This document shows, piece by piece, positions 25,858 to 35,745 of a stretch of 64,000 nucleotides of DNA. Every line of letters starts with the position of its first letter. Position 1 is the first letter of the stretch. Source of the DNA: Georgenia sp. TF02-10 (GTDB lineage Bacteria; Actinomycetota; Actinomycetes; Actinomycetales; Actinomycetaceae). The position numbers and the translations under genes were made by a program. The notes below the pieces were generated by a model, which worked only from the letters and a program-made list of their open reading frames with translations, was not told the DNA's origin and did no database searches. The stretch spans positions 2,294,001 to 2,358,000 of the forward strand of contig NZ_CP094289.1 of the NCBI RefSeq assembly GCF_022759505.1, given 5' to 3'.

Positions 25858-26511
25858 GTGTCGTCAACCAGTGCTGCCCCGAGCGTCGCCCATGTGCAGG
25901 TGACTCGCCCGAACACCCTCTCGGTGGGCGTCATCGTCTGGCTGTCCAGCGAGCTGCTCTTCTTCGCCGGGCTCTTCGCCATGTACTTCACCCACCGCTC
26001 GGTGGCCGGGCCGGAGCTCTGGGCGGAGTCCAGCAGCCAGCTGAACTTCCCCTTCGCCCTGGCCAACACGACGATCCTGGTGCTCAGCTCGGTCACCTGC
26101 CAGATGGGCGTCTTCGCCGCCGAGCGCTTCCAGCAGTCCCGCACCGGCTCCCTCCTCAACCCCGCCCGCTGGGGCATGCAGGAGTGGTACACCCTGACGT
26201 TCCTCATGGGGGCGGTGTTCGTGGCCGGGCAGGTCACCGAGTACACCGAGCTCATCCAGCACGGCCTGAAGATCTCCACCAGCTCCTACGGGTCGGTCTT
26301 CTACATCACCACCGGGTTCCACGCGCTGCACGTCATCGGGGGGCTCGTCGCCTTCCTCTACGTCCTCCTCCGGTCCTTCAACGCCCGCCGGTTCGGTCAC
26401 CTCGAGGCGGGCGCGGCGGTCGTGACCTCCTACTACTGGCACTTCGTCGACGTCGTCTGGATCGCGCTGTTCTTCGTGATCTACGTCCTGGACCACCTCA
26501 TGGTCCAGTGA
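25858..26511 (+). CDS. ctaE: Cytochrome c oxidase subunit III (aa3 type)
   Basis: A 217-residue integral membrane protein with five spans, as in actinobacterial subunit III. It holds [30 protein letters not shown] and the C-terminal [20 protein letters not shown] block typical of the family. It binds lipid and stabilises the catalytic subunit of the haem-copper oxidase. It starts the ctaE-qcrC-qcrA-qcrB operon, the usual actinobacterial order, in which bc1 and aa3 form one supercomplex without soluble cytochrome c. Confidence 0.95.
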   Translation: MSSTSAAPSVAHVQVTRPNTLSVGVIVWLSSELLFFAGLFAMYFTHRSVAGPELWAESSSQLNFPFALANTTILVLSSVTCQMGVFAAERFQQSRTGSLLNPARWGMQEWYTLTFLMGAVFVAGQVTEYTELIQHGLKISTSSYGSVFYITTGFHALHVIGGLVAFLYVLLRSFNARRFGHLEAGAAVVTSYYWHFVDVVWIALFFVIYVLDHLMVQ

Positions 26512-26566
26512 CCGTGCCGCCGTCGTCCGCCCCGCCGCCCGCCCACGACCCGAACGAGGACCCATC

Positions 26567-27346
26567 GTGAAGGCACTCGCCGCCAGCCGCCGGCACCGGT
26601 TCGCCCCCGCCGTCCTGCTGCTGCTCGCCCTGCTCCTGACCGGCGCGCTGTACGCCGTGCTCGCCCCGCGCCCGGCCACCGCCGCCGCCGAGGACCCCCA
26701 GGACGTGGCCGCGGGCGAGACCCTGTTCGAGGCGAACTGCTCCACCTGCCACGGCATGGAGGCCGAGGGCACCGACCTGGCCCCCTCGCTCATCGGGGTG
26801 GGTGCGGCGTCGGTGGACTTCCAGGTCTCCACCGGCCGGATGCCGATGGCCAACAACTCCCCGCAGGCCGAGGCCAAGCCGCCGGTGTTCCGGGACGAGC
26901 AGATCAGCCAGCTCGCCGCCTACGTCGCCTCCCTCGCCCCCGGGCCCGCCATCCCCACCGCCGAGCAGGTCGACCCGGCGGGCGGCGACCCGGCCAACGG
27001 CATGGAGCTGTTCCGGACCAACTGCGCGATGTGCCACAACGCCGTCGGCGCCGGCGGCGCGCTGAGCGAGGGCAAGTACGCCCCCAAGCTCTTCGAGGCC
27101 ACCGGGACCCAGATCTACGAGGCGATGCTCACCGGGCCGCAGTCCATGCCGGTCTTCAACGACGCCAACATCAGCCCGGAGGGCAAGCAGGACATCATCG
27201 CCTACCTCTACGCCCAGCGCGAGACCTCCCCCGGCGGGATCACCCTGGGCTCGCTCGGCCCGGTCGCGGAGGGCCTGTGGGCGTGGATCATCGGCATCGG
27301 CGGCCTCATCGGCGTCGCCGTGTGGATCGGAGCGAAGACCTCGTGA
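26567..27346 (+). CDS. qcrC: Dihaem cytochrome c subunit of the bc1 complex
   Basis: A 259-residue membrane-anchored dihaem cytochrome c. An N-terminal hydrophobic segment (about 11-31) leads to two class I haem motifs, NCSTCHG near 56 and NCAMCHN near 149, each followed by a distal Met region. A C-terminal span (WAWIIGIGGLIGVAVWIG) anchors it. In actinobacteria the two haems replace soluble cytochrome c and carry electrons from bc1 to CuA of CtaC. GTG 26567 lies 55 bp after ctaE. Confidence 0.95.
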   Translation: MKALAASRRHRFAPAVLLLLALLLTGALYAVLAPRPATAAAEDPQDVAAGETLFEANCSTCHGMEAEGTDLAPSLIGVGAASVDFQVSTGRMPMANNSPQAEAKPPVFRDEQISQLAAYVASLAPGPAIPTAEQVDPAGGDPANGMELFRTNCAMCHNAVGAGGALSEGKYAPKLFEATGTQIYEAMLTGPQSMPVFNDANISPEGKQDIIAYLYAQRETSPGGITLGSLGPVAEGLWAWIIGIGGLIGVAVWIGAKTS

Positions 27347-28395
27347 GCGTCAACCAGTACCACGGCACCACCCCCGAGGCGCCGGAGCGGTTCGAGAACC
27401 CCGGCCCCGAGCCGCACCGCACCCGGCTGGCCGACACCGACCCGCGGGTGGCCAAGCACGCCGAGCGGGTCGCCGCCCTGATCTTCACCGTCTCGCTGCT
27501 GGCCTCCGTCGCCGCCGTCGTCGGCTACTTCCTGGTCCCCCTCGACGCCACCCTGGGCACCCTGCGGCTGTCCACCGTGGTCCTCGGCACCGGGCTGGGC
27601 GTGGGCATGCTCGGCATCGGCGTGGCAGCCATCTACTGGTCCAAGACCCTGATGAGCAGCGCCGAGCACGTGGAGGAGCGCCACCCCCAGCGCTCCGAGG
27701 ACGCCACCCGCGACGTCGCCGCCACGATGATGCTCGACGGCGTCGCGGACTCCGGCATCGGGCGGCGCCCGCTGCTCAAGGGCGCCCTCGTCGGGGCGCT
27801 CGGCCTGGCCCCGCTGCCGTTCCTCGTCCCGCTGGTGGGCAATCTCGGCGAGGACTGGGACGTGGCGAAGTTCCGGCACACCGCCTGGGGGGACGTCCCC
27901 TCCGGCACCGGCGGGCGCCTGCCCGGCGGCGGGGTGGGCCGCCGCCTCGCGATCGACCCGTCCGACACCCCCATCCGGGCCGCCGACGTGACCATCGGCT
28001 CGGTCTTCCACGTCATCCCGCACGGCCTGACCGAGCAGGAGGACTTCCTCGAGGAGAAGGCCAAGGCCGTCGTCCTGCTCGTCCGGATGGACCCGCGCGA
28101 CCTGAAGGTCCCGGCGGACCGGGCCGACTGGTCCTACGACGGCATCGTCGCCTATTCCAAGATCTGCACCCACGTCGGCTGCCCGGTCGCCCTGTACGAG
28201 CAGCAGACCCACCACCTGCTGTGCCCGTGCCACCAGTCCACCTTCGACATCGCCGACCAGGCCAAGGTCGTCTTCGGGCCCGCGAAGCGGCCGCTGCCGC
28301 AGCTGCCGATCACCGTCGACGACGAGGGGTACCTCGTGGCCCGCCACGACTTCACCGAGCCGATCGGTCCGAGCTTCTGGAGCCGAGAGCGATGA
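27343..28395 (+). CDS. qcrA: Rieske iron-sulfur subunit of the bc1 complex
   Basis: A 350-residue protein with three N-terminal membrane spans (about 45-65, 75-97, 145-162), as in actinobacterial Rieske subunits. The cluster ligands are CTHVGC from Cys275 and CPCHQS from Cys293. It transfers electrons from menaquinol at the Qo site to the QcrC haems. GTG 27343 overlaps the qcrC stop as GTGA, and its own stop overlaps qcrB as ATGA, so the genes are translationally coupled. Confidence 0.95.
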   Translation: MSVNQYHGTTPEAPERFENPGPEPHRTRLADTDPRVAKHAERVAALIFTVSLLASVAAVVGYFLVPLDATLGTLRLSTVVLGTGLGVGMLGIGVAAIYWSKTLMSSAEHVEERHPQRSEDATRDVAATMMLDGVADSGIGRRPLLKGALVGALGLAPLPFLVPLVGNLGEDWDVAKFRHTAWGDVPSGTGGRLPGGGVGRRLAIDPSDTPIRAADVTIGSVFHVIPHGLTEQEDFLEEKAKAVVLLVRMDPRDLKVPADRADWSYDGIVAYSKICTHVGCPVALYEQQTHHLLCPCHQSTFDIADQAKVVFGPAKRPLPQLPITVDDEGYLVARHDFTEPIGPSFWSRER

Positions 28396-30161
28396 GCACG
28401 ACCACCGCCAAGAACCACCCCGTCCAGGTCGGACCGGGGATCGCCAAGACGGCGGACTACCTCGACACCCGCGTCGGGATCGCCAAGGCCGTCAAGTTCA
28501 TCTCCCGCAAGGTCTTCCCCGAGCACTGGTCCTTCATGCTCGGCGAGATCGCGCTGTGGAGCTTCGTGGTGCTGGTCCTCACCGGCATCTTCCTGACGAT
28601 GTTCTTCGTCCCCTCCATGGCGCACACCACCTACCCCGAGGACGCCCTGCCGGTGTCCATGCAGGGCGTGGCGATGTCCGAGGCGTTCGCCTCGGTGCTG
28701 CACATGTCCTTCGAGGTGCGCGGCGGGCTGCTGATGCGCCAGATCCACCACTGGGCGGCCCTGCTGTTCATGGCCGCGATCGTGGTGCACATGTTCCGGG
28801 TCTTCTTCACCGGCGCGTTCCGCAAGCCCCGCGAGCTCAACTACCTGGTCGGCTTCACCCTGCTCCTCCTGGGCCTGGCCGCCGGCTTCTCCGGGTACTC
28901 CCTGCCCGACGACGTCCTGTCCGGCAACGGCCTGCGCATCGCCGACGGCGTGCTGCGGGCCATCCCGATCATCGGCGCGCACGCCTCCTACGCCCTCTTC
29001 GGCGGCGAGTTCCCCGGCACGGACATCATCCCGCGGCTGTTCACCGTGCACATCCTCCTCGTGCCCGCCCTGATCATCGCCCTGGTCACGGTGCACCTGC
29101 TGCTCATGGTCGTGCACAAGCACACCCAGTACCCCGGCGTCGGGCGCACCAACACCAACGTCGTCGGCTACCCCGCGTTCCCGATCTACGTCACCCGGAT
29201 GGCCGGGTTCTTCTTCACCGTCTTCGGGTTCCTCGCGCTGATGGGCACGTTCCTGTCCATCAACAGCGTCTGGAACTACGGCCCCTACGACCCCTCCCCC
29301 GTCTCGGCCGGCGCCCAGCCCGACTGGTACATGCTCTTCCTCGAGGGCGCGCTGCGGATGATGCCCGGCTGGGAGATCGTCATCGGCGGCTACACCCTCT
29401 CGCTGAACGTGCTCATCCCCGGCGTGGTCGTCCCGGGCGTGCTGTTCACGCTGCTGGCCGTCTACCCGTTCCTGGAGCGGGCCGCCACCAACGACCTGCG
29501 CGAGCACCACGTGCTGGACCGCCCGCGCAACGTCCCGGTCCGCACGGCGATCGGCGTCGCCATCATCACCGAGTTCGTCATCCTCGTCCTGGCCGGGTCC
29601 AACGACATCATGGCCACCCACTTCGACCTCTCCATCAACGACATCACCTGGACGTTCCGGGTGCTGTTCTTCGTCGGCCCGGTCATCGCCTTCATCGTGA
29701 CCAAGCGGCTCTGCCTGTCCCTGCAGCGGCGCGACCGCGAGCTCGCCCTGCACGGGCACGAGACCGGCCGGGTGGTCCAGCTGCCCAACGGCGCCTTCAT
29801 GGAGGTCCACAAGCCGCTCAGCGACGAGGAGCGGTGGCTCCTGGTGGCCCACGAGCCGTACCGCCCGCTGGAGCTCGAGCCCGCCACCGACCGCAACGGG
29901 GTGGACCGCCCCGGGTACCGCCGGGACGCCCTGCGGCAGCGGCTCTCCCGGTTCTTCTACGAGGACCGCGTCGAGCCGGTCACCCCGGCCGAGGTGACCG
30001 CCCAGCACCACGGCGGGGAGATCATCGGCGACGACGGCCCGCGCCACGCCGTGCGCGGCGGCACCGTCGAGCTCGAGGCGGAGGTCCCGCGCGAGCACCA
30101 CGACGACGGCGCCAGCAACGGCAGCAAGTCGATCGCGACCCTGGTGGACGAGCGCCGCTGA
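28392..30161 (+). CDS. qcrB: Cytochrome b subunit of the bc1 complex
   Basis: A 589-residue cytochrome b. MRQIHHWAALLFMAAIVVHM carries one set of b-haem His ligands, and VHLLLMVVHKHTQYPG lies in the fourth helix. Eight or nine membrane spans end at about 440. The long hydrophilic tail (YEDRVEPVTPAEVTAQHHGG) is typical of actinobacterial QcrB. It oxidises menaquinol and is the target of known anti-mycobacterial inhibitors such as Q203. It is the last gene of the operon and is followed by a terminator. Confidence 0.95.
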   Translation: MSTTTAKNHPVQVGPGIAKTADYLDTRVGIAKAVKFISRKVFPEHWSFMLGEIALWSFVVLVLTGIFLTMFFVPSMAHTTYPEDALPVSMQGVAMSEAFASVLHMSFEVRGGLLMRQIHHWAALLFMAAIVVHMFRVFFTGAFRKPRELNYLVGFTLLLLGLAAGFSGYSLPDDVLSGNGLRIADGVLRAIPIIGAHASYALFGGEFPGTDIIPRLFTVHILLVPALIIALVTVHLLLMVVHKHTQYPGVGRTNTNVVGYPAFPIYVTRMAGFFFTVFGFLALMGTFLSINSVWNYGPYDPSPVSAGAQPDWYMLFLEGALRMMPGWEIVIGGYTLSLNVLIPGVVVPGVLFTLLAVYPFLERAATNDLREHHVLDRPRNVPVRTAIGVAIITEFVILVLAGSNDIMATHFDLSINDITWTFRVLFFVGPVIAFIVTKRLCLSLQRRDRELALHGHETGRVVQLPNGAFMEVHKPLSDEERWLLVAHEPYRPLELEPATDRNGVDRPGYRRDALRQRLSRFFYEDRVEPVTPAEVTAQHHGGEIIGDDGPRHAVRGGTVELEAEVPREHHDDGASNGSKSIATLVDERR

Positions 30162-30188
30162 GGCGGTCGTCTTCCTCAGGTACGTCCC

Positions 30189-30225
30189 GACGGCGGCCGG
30201 TCCCGGACGGGGGCCGGCCGCCGTC
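30189..30225 (+). terminator. Terminator hairpin after qcrB
   Basis: A perfect 12-bp stem, GACGGCGGCCGG with CCGGCCGCCGTC around a 13-nt loop, lies 27 nt after the qcrB stop. Confidence 0.78.
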
Positions 30226-30303
30226 GTGCGCGCGGCAGCCTCCGTCAGCCTCCGCGGGCCCAGTGGCACCCTCGGCCACCGGCATACCCCGGACGCCTGC
30301 GCG

Positions 30304-30438
30304 CCGGTGCTCCCCGCCGTGCGACGGCGCTCCGGTGCCTCCCACCGTGCGACGGCGCGTCGGTGCTCCCCGCCGTGCGACGGCGCACCAGTGCTCACCG
30401 TGGGACGCCGCGCCGGTGCTCACCACCGTCTGACGCCA
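30304..30438. repeat. 28-bp tandem array with a hairpin in most units
   Basis: Five units start at 30304, 30332, 30360, 30388 and 30413. The first three are 28 bp apart and share CCGGTGCTCCC plus CGCCGTGCGACGGCG. The CGCCG/CGGCG arms can form a small hairpin with loop TGCGA. Units 4 and 5 are diverged. Confidence 0.8.
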
Positions 30439-30664
30439 CTGTTCATGCTCCTGGCCGTCCCCGCCTTGCCGGTGCCGGAGGCACCCGCGCACAGGGCGCG
30501 TGCCGCGCCTGCCCGCCCCAGCGCGGGGCCCGCGGGTCGTCCCGCGGGCCGACCTGCGCGCACCTGGCGGTACGGCATAGGTTGGACCGTACGGGCGGCG
30601 ACGAACGCCGCCACCGTCCATGCCACCGGTGCCCAGCGCACCCCGACCCGCCAGGAGGACATTC

Positions 30665-31300
30665 ATGGCGACCTACACGCTCCCGGAGCTCCCGTACGAC
30701 TACGCCGCGCTGGAGCCGCACATCTCCGGCAAGATCATGGAGCTGCACCACGACAAGCACCACAAGACCTACGTGGACGGCGCGAACACGGCGCTGGAGA
30801 AGCTGGCCGCTGCGCGCGAGTCCGGCGACCTGGCGTCGGTGAACCTGTACGAGAAGAATCTCGCGTTCAACCTCGGTGGCCACATCAACCACACGATCTT
30901 CTGGAACAACCTCTCGCCGGAGGGCGGCGGGGAGCCGGAGGGCGAGGTCGCCGCGGCCATCGCGGACTCGTTCGGCGACTTCGAGAAGTTCAAGAATCAC
31001 TTCACGATGAACGCCACGGCGATCCAGGGCTCGGGGTGGTCGGTGCTCGCCTACGACTCCCTCTCCGGCAAGCTGGTCATCTTCCAGATGTTCGACCAGC
31101 AGAACAACGTGCCGGTGGGCACCATCCCGCTGCTGCAGCTGGACATGTGGGAGCACGCGTTCTACCTGGACTACCTCAACGTTAAGGCCGACTACGTCAA
31201 GGCGTGGTGGAACATCGTGAACTGGCAGGACGTCGCCCGGCGGCTGGCCGCGGCCACCGCGCAGGCGCCGGGCCTCATCGTCCCGGCCGGGGTCCGCTGA
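30665..31300 (+). CDS. sodA: Superoxide dismutase (Mn/Fe)
   Basis: A 211-residue iron/manganese superoxide dismutase. [11 protein letters not shown] and the [15 protein letters not shown] helix carry the first two His ligands; [20 protein letters not shown] carries the Asp and last His. [10 protein letters not shown] and DQQNN occupy the metal-discrimination region, but I would not assign Mn or Fe from this alone. GGAGG lies 6 nt before ATG. The gene is set between the two respiratory operons, a sensible place for defence against respiratory superoxide. Confidence 0.95.
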   Translation: MATYTLPELPYDYAALEPHISGKIMELHHDKHHKTYVDGANTALEKLAAARESGDLASVNLYEKNLAFNLGGHINHTIFWNNLSPEGGGEPEGEVAAAIADSFGDFEKFKNHFTMNATAIQGSGWSVLAYDSLSGKLVIFQMFDQQNNVPVGTIPLLQLDMWEHAFYLDYLNVKADYVKAWWNIVNWQDVARRLAAATAQAPGLIVPAGVR

Positions 31301-31508
31301 CCGACGACCCAGCACGCTGACCGGGCGGGTTGCCCGCCGGGCGGCCGGCAGCCGTCCGGCGGGCACCGGTGCCCAGTCGACCCCACCGCCCGGTGGCCAC
31401 CGCCGCCCGGCCGGCGTCAGTAGAAGGGCCGCGCAGGGCATCCTGCGGGGCCCTCCCTGTGCCGGACCGGGCCGGCGGCCAAGCCACGGACCTCGGGGCC
31501 GCGGAGGC

Positions 31509-32030
31509 TCAGTGCACGTGCTGTCCCCGGGAGAACTCGGTGACCTGGAAGACCAGGCCGCCGAGGGCGACGACCACCCCGATGCCGGTCAGCCACCAGC
31601 CGACGGCGGTGCCGAGGAACGCCAGCGCGGCGCCGCCGCCGATGACCAGCGGTGCCCAGCTGTGCGGGGAGAAGGTGCCGACCTCGCCGGCGCGCTCCTC
31701 GATCTCGGCGGTGGGGTTGTCCTCGGGGAGCGGGTCCAGCCGCCGGCCGGTGATCCACAGGTACGCGGAGACCAGCGCGCACATGGCGCCGAGCATCAGG
31801 AACCCCACGCTGCCGACCGGCTCCCACCCGGACAGCCATCCGTAGATCAGCCCGACGGGGACGAAGAACGCGATCCCGGCGGCGAAGACGGTGGCTTCGA
31901 ACCGGAGGGGGACGACGTGCTCCGGGACGTCCTGCTCGGCGGTGTGCCGCCCTTCCTCGCTCGGCCGGCGGTCGTTGCGGCGCCGCCGCTCGCTCGGCGG
32001 GCGCTCGTCGTGGCGCTGCTGCTGGGTCAC
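31509..32030 (-). CDS. ctaF: Actinobacterial cytochrome c oxidase subunit 4
   Basis: A 173-residue membrane protein with four spans after a charged N-terminal region (residues 1-40 rich in Arg and Glu). [38 protein letters not shown] and [20 protein letters not shown] are the signature of the actinobacterial subunit IV family. The N-terminal extension is longer than the usual 135-140 residue form. GTG 32030 overlaps the ctaD stop as GTGA, so it is coupled to ctaD. It supports oxidase assembly or stability. Confidence 0.92.
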   Translation of the reverse strand: MTQQQRHDERPPSERRRRNDRRPSEEGRHTAEQDVPEHVVPLRFEATVFAAGIAFFVPVGLIYGWLSGWEPVGSVGFLMLGAMCALVSAYLWITGRRLDPLPEDNPTAEIEERAGEVGTFSPHSWAPLVIGGGAALAFLGTAVGWWLTGIGVVVALGGLVFQVTEFSRGQHVH

Positions 32031-33856
32031 CGCTCGTCCTCCTCGGCCCGGCCCTCCCGGCGCTCGTCGTCCGGGCGGGGTTCGTCGAGCACGCCGGTGC
32101 TGGTCCGGCGGCCCTCCCGCTCACGCAGCACGCCTTCGCGCCCGCCCGTCTCGGGGCTGGCGAACACCGAGTCGAGCACGTCGCGGTTGGGCTCGGGGTG
32201 GTCCATCGCCGCGACCTCGGGGTGGTGCAGGTCGAAGGCGGGCCGCTCGGAGCGGATCCGCGGCAGGGCGACGAAGTTGTGCCGGGGCACCGGGGATCCG
32301 GTGGCCCACTCCAGCGAGTTCCCGAAGCCCCATGGGTCGTCCACGAAGACCGTGCGCGGGCCGCGGGAGGTCTTATAGACGTTGTACAGGAACGGCAGCG
32401 TCGAGGACGCCAGGATGACGGCGCCGATGGTGGAGATCTGGTTGTACAGGGTGAAGCCGTCCTCCGGCATGTAGTCCGGGTACCGGCGGGGCATCCCCTG
32501 GGCGCCGAGCCAGTGCTGGACCAAGAACGTCATGTGGAAGCCGATGAACAGCAGCCAGAAGCTGATCTTCCCGAGCCGCTCGTCGAGCATCCGGCCGGTG
32601 AACTTGGGCCACCAGAAGTAGAAGCCCGCGTACATCGCGAACACCACGGTCCCGAAGACGACGTAGTGGAAGTGGGCGACGACGAAGAAGGTGTCGTGGA
32701 CCTGGAAGTCCATGGCGGGGCTGGACAGGATGATTCCGGTGAGCCCGCCGAACAGGAACGTGACGAGGAAGCCGAGGCTGAAGAGCATCGGGGTCTCGAA
32801 GGTGATCTTGCCCCGCCACATCGTGCCGATCCAGTTGAAGAACTTCACGCCGGTGGGGACGGCGATGAGCATCGTCATGAAGGAGAAGAAGCTCAGCATG
32901 ACCCCGCCGGTGGTGAACATGTGGTGCGCCCACACCGAGACCGACAGCGCGGAGATGGCGATGGTGGCGAACACCAGGCCCTTGTACCCGAAGATCGGCT
33001 TGCGGGAGAAGACCGGGATGACCTCGGAGATGATGCCGAAGAACGGCAGCGCGATGATGTACACCTCGGGGTGGCCGAAGAACCAGAACAGGTGCTGCCA
33101 CAGCAGCGCGCCGCCCGCCTCTGGGTTGTAGATCTGCCCGCCGAGCACCCGGTCCACGAGCAGCCCGAACAGCGCCGCGGCCAGCACCGGGAATGCCATG
33201 AGCACCAGGACCGAGGTGAGCAGGACGTTCCAGGTGAAGATCGGCATCCGGAACATCGTCATGCCCGGCGCCCGCATCGTGATGATGGTGGCGATGAAGT
33301 TCACCGACCCGAAGATCGTCCCGAAGCCGGTCATCGCCAGGCCGACGATCCACAGGTCCCCGCCGAGCCCGGGCGAGAACGCCTCGGAGGAGAGCGGCAC
33401 GTACGCCGTCCAGCCGAAGCTGGCCGCGCCCTTGGGGGTGAGGAACCCGGCGATGGTGATCAGCCCGCCGAAGAGGAACATCCAGTAGGAGAACATGTTC
33501 AGCCGCGGGAATGCCACGTCCGGCGCGCCGATCTGCAGCGGCATGATGATGTTCGCGAACGCGGTGAACAGCGGCGTCGCGAACAGGAACATCATGATCG
33601 TGCCGTGCATCGTGAAGAACTGGTTGTACTGCTCCTTGGACTGCAGGAGCATGCCTGGCTCGAAGAGCTCGATGCGGATGAGCAGCGCCAGGACGCCGCC
33701 AAACATGAAGAACAGGAACGCGGTGATGAGGTAGAGGTACCCGATCACCTTGTGGTCGGTGGAGGTGAGCCAGGAGACGACCGTCCGGCCCAGGCTCTGC
33801 CGCCGCGGGGGCAGCCCCGGAATGACTTCCGGACGGGTCTCGATGGTGGCGGCCAT
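32027..33856 (-). CDS. ctaD: Cytochrome c oxidase subunit I (aa3 catalytic subunit)
   Basis: A 609-residue haem-copper oxidase with 12 membrane spans. [20 protein letters not shown] holds the CuB His and cross-linked Tyr, [10 protein letters not shown]-type sequence ([11 protein letters not shown]) the next CuB His pair, and [17 protein letters not shown] the haem His ligands. It reduces oxygen to water and pumps protons. The C-terminal 80 residues are hydrophilic and charged, longer than in many homologues. ATG 33856 shares one base with the ctaC stop (TGATG). Confidence 0.96.
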   Translation of the reverse strand: MAATIETRPEVIPGLPPRRQSLGRTVVSWLTSTDHKVIGYLYLITAFLFFMFGGVLALLIRIELFEPGMLLQSKEQYNQFFTMHGTIMMFLFATPLFTAFANIIMPLQIGAPDVAFPRLNMFSYWMFLFGGLITIAGFLTPKGAASFGWTAYVPLSSEAFSPGLGGDLWIVGLAMTGFGTIFGSVNFIATIITMRAPGMTMFRMPIFTWNVLLTSVLVLMAFPVLAAALFGLLVDRVLGGQIYNPEAGGALLWQHLFWFFGHPEVYIIALPFFGIISEVIPVFSRKPIFGYKGLVFATIAISALSVSVWAHHMFTTGGVMLSFFSFMTMLIAVPTGVKFFNWIGTMWRGKITFETPMLFSLGFLVTFLFGGLTGIILSSPAMDFQVHDTFFVVAHFHYVVFGTVVFAMYAGFYFWWPKFTGRMLDERLGKISFWLLFIGFHMTFLVQHWLGAQGMPRRYPDYMPEDGFTLYNQISTIGAVILASSTLPFLYNVYKTSRGPRTVFVDDPWGFGNSLEWATGSPVPRHNFVALPRIRSERPAFDLHHPEVAAMDHPEPNRDVLDSVFASPETGGREGVLREREGRRTSTGVLDEPRPDDERREGRAEEDER

Positions 33857-34761
33857 CACTCCTCACTCCCCTGGGAGTCGGTGTCGGCGGACGTGCTGTA
33901 GCTCTTGTTCAGCTCCTCGCCGAGCCGGCCGGTCTGGCCGGCGGCGCGGTACTCGTCCATCTTGGCGTCGTAGGTGTCGGGGTCGACGACCTCGACGTTG
34001 AAGAGCATCTCGGAGTGGAACTCCCCGCACAGCTCGGCGCACTTGCCGGAGAAGGTGCCCTCCTCCTGCGGGGTCACCTGGAACTGGTTGACGCGTCCGG
34101 GCAGCAGGTCGACCTTGTAGAGGAAGGAGGGGATCCAGAAGGCGTGCGCGACGTCGCGGGTGCGCACGGTGAACTCCACCGTCTCCCCGGCGGGCAGGTA
34201 GAGGGTGGGCAGCGTCTCCTCCACGCCCTCCTCGCCGGTGAGGTTGACCCGCTCGCCGGAGGAGTGCACGTCGTCGCTGAGGTAGTTGAAGTCCCAGCTC
34301 CACTGCTTGCCGTAGACCTCGATCTCGACGTCGGGCTCCTTGGCGGTGTCCTGGAACTCCCCGGTGACCCGGGTGGAGAAGAAGAACAGGGTGCCGATCA
34401 TGAGGATCGGGACCACCGTGTACATGAGCTCCAGCGGCACGTGGTAGCGCAGCTGGACCGGCAGCCGGTCGTCGTTCTTCCGCTTCCGGTAGACCACGAT
34501 GCACCAGATCGTCAGGCCCCAGACCAGCACGCCGACGGCCAGCGCGGCCAGCCACGCCCCGTTCCACAGGTCGATGAGCCCGCCGGTGCGGTCCGTCAGG
34601 CCGCGCTCGCTGGGCAGGAAGCCGACGTCGATGCCCTTGCCGGGCTCGCTCGGGAAGCTCTCCGCCGGCGCGCAGCCGGCGAGGGCCAGCGCCGCGCCGG
34701 CGCCCAGCAGCAGGGCCTGCACCCGGCGGCGCCTGACCGGGTGCGGTGACGGGGTGTGCAC
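33856..34761 (-). CDS. ctaC: Cytochrome c oxidase subunit II (lipoprotein, CuA)
   Basis: A 301-residue subunit II. A lipoprotein signal ends in LALAGC with lipidated Cys30. Two membrane helices (about 70-95 and 120-140) follow, then a cupredoxin domain. The CuA site is [12 protein letters not shown] with the upstream His in [11 protein letters not shown]. It receives electrons from QcrC and passes them to subunit I. GTG 34761 has GGAGA 6 nt upstream, and the lipobox sits at the right distance from it. It is the first gene of the ctaC-ctaD-ctaF operon. Confidence 0.94.
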   Translation of the reverse strand: MHTPSPHPVRRRRVQALLLGAGAALALAGCAPAESFPSEPGKGIDVGFLPSERGLTDRTGGLIDLWNGAWLAALAVGVLVWGLTIWCIVVYRKRKNDDRLPVQLRYHVPLELMYTVVPILMIGTLFFFSTRVTGEFQDTAKEPDVEIEVYGKQWSWDFNYLSDDVHSSGERVNLTGEEGVEETLPTLYLPAGETVEFTVRTRDVAHAFWIPSFLYKVDLLPGRVNQFQVTPQEEGTFSGKCAELCGEFHSEMLFNVEVVDPDTYDAKMDEYRAAGQTGRLGEELNKSYSTSADTDSQGSEE

Positions 34762-35356
34762 GAGTTCTCCGACCTTCCACGCAGCGCGTGCCCCGGGCCG
34801 AGCACGCGCAGGCCCAGGACCTTCGTCCTTCGCGGTCACCCTAGCCGGTCCGGGGCCTGGGGGGCAGCCGACGCGGCGGGCGGAGGAGTCCTCGTGACCT
34901 GCAGTCCCGTCGTCGGTGGTGCGGGTTGTCCGGTACGTCCGGGTTTCTCCGGCCGGCGAAAGCGGGGCGCGCACGTCGACCGCTGGGCGGGAGTCGATGG
35001 CGACCGTCCGGGCCGGGTCCGAGCGGGTGCCGGTGGGGGTCGTTGGCGGTCGCGACCGAGGCCCCCGGCCGGCCGCGGGCCTCGGTCGCGGCGGCGGGCA
35101 TCGCGACGGCGACGGCGCGCTGACGGCTGGCGGGCCGACGGCGGGCCCACGACGCGGGCGCCTCCCCCGCCGTGCCGACTGCGGTCGCCCTAGCGCCGCA
35201 CCACCCGCCCATGGCCGATGGGCAGGACGTTCGGGGCGTGGGTCAGGCCGCGTCAGCAGGCGCGGGTCAGGCGACCTCGCCGACCAGGTGGACGACGCCG
35301 GCGTGCTCGAGGAGAGCACCGGCAAGCAGCGCAACCGGGTCTGGCGCATCCCGGGA
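34762..35356. other. Gene-free stretch upstream of ctaC with a perfect 14-bp hairpin
   Basis: No credible gene is visible. At 35051-35090, CGCGACCGAGGCCC pairs perfectly with GGGCCTCGGTCGCG around a 12-nt GC loop. Just after the stop of the small gene at 35357, its frame stays open for 29 codons (RDAPDPVALLAGALLEHAG) before TGA, which may be decayed coding DNA. The rest shows nothing. Confidence 0.5.
35051..35090. terminator. Perfect 14-bp stem-loop, possible bidirectional terminator
   Basis: Stem arms lie at 35051-35064 and 35077-35090. It lies between the small gene (read towards it) and the start of ctaC. No T-run follows on either strand. Confidence 0.5.
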
Positions 35357-35569
35357 CTAGGACGACGAACCTCGCGCGAGGTCAGCCCGGCGCGAGGCGT
35401 ACAGATCGGCAAGGAAGGCTTCCCATTCCTGGTCCGACCCGAACACCTCCGGATGGGCCATGTCGTCCACCGACGTGACCGGCTCCACACCCTGCAGGCC
35501 CGCCAGCTCCTCGACCGAGACGTCGTCGGCAGGCCACGTCGGTGCCGCTTCGGCGTGATCAGACGTCAT
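35357..35569 (-). CDS. Small unknown protein, antitoxin-like size and composition
   Basis: A 70-residue acidic protein I cannot assign. Visible segments are ADDVSVEELAGLQGVEPVTS and DQEWEAFLADLYASRRADLA, with predicted helices and no membrane segment. ATG 35569 follows AAGGGGTG. The size and helical C-terminus resemble prevent-host-death or VapB antitoxins, but no intact toxin gene is adjacent; only a 29-codon in-frame remnant follows the TAG stop. It sits beside a tRNA-Pro fragment, so the segment may be left over from an integrated element. Confidence 0.55.
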   Translation of the reverse strand: MTSDHAEAAPTWPADDVSVEELAGLQGVEPVTSVDDMAHPEVFGSDQEWEAFLADLYASRRADLARGSSS

Positions 35570-35696
35570 GGCCGCACCCCTTCCGCGCGACGCGATTCTT
35601 CCACGCTCTCTGCCCGGAGAGCCTCCGGAACGTCTGCACGTGGTGCACCGGTCCCGGGACGTCGGCGCCGAGGGCGGCCGGGGGCAGGTGAGCAGC

Positions 35697-35732
35697 GAGA
35701 AGCCCCGCTGGTCTGCGCCAACGGGGCTTCTC
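35697..35732 (-). terminator. Hairpin after the tRNA-Pro fragment
   Basis: GAGAAGCCCCG and CGGGGCTTCTC form a perfect 11-bp stem with a 14-nt loop, 13 nt past the tRNA-like 3' end. The AGAAGCCCC type of stem is common after actinobacterial tRNA genes. Confidence 0.7.
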
Positions 35733-35745
35733 GGTTCTCGCCGGT

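Larger units (their letters stand above)
30162..30664. other. Intergenic stretch between qcrB and sodA
   Basis: Apart from the terminator at 30189-30225, the tandem array at 30304-30438 and a short dyad (GTACGG/CCGTAC at 30570-30592) that may mark the sodA promoter, no gene or RNA is supported. Confidence 0.55.

Noticed and set aside
30304-30438. CRISPR array
   Set aside because: Units are directly adjacent with no unique spacers, and no cas genes are present in the window. The same applies to the other tandem arrays.
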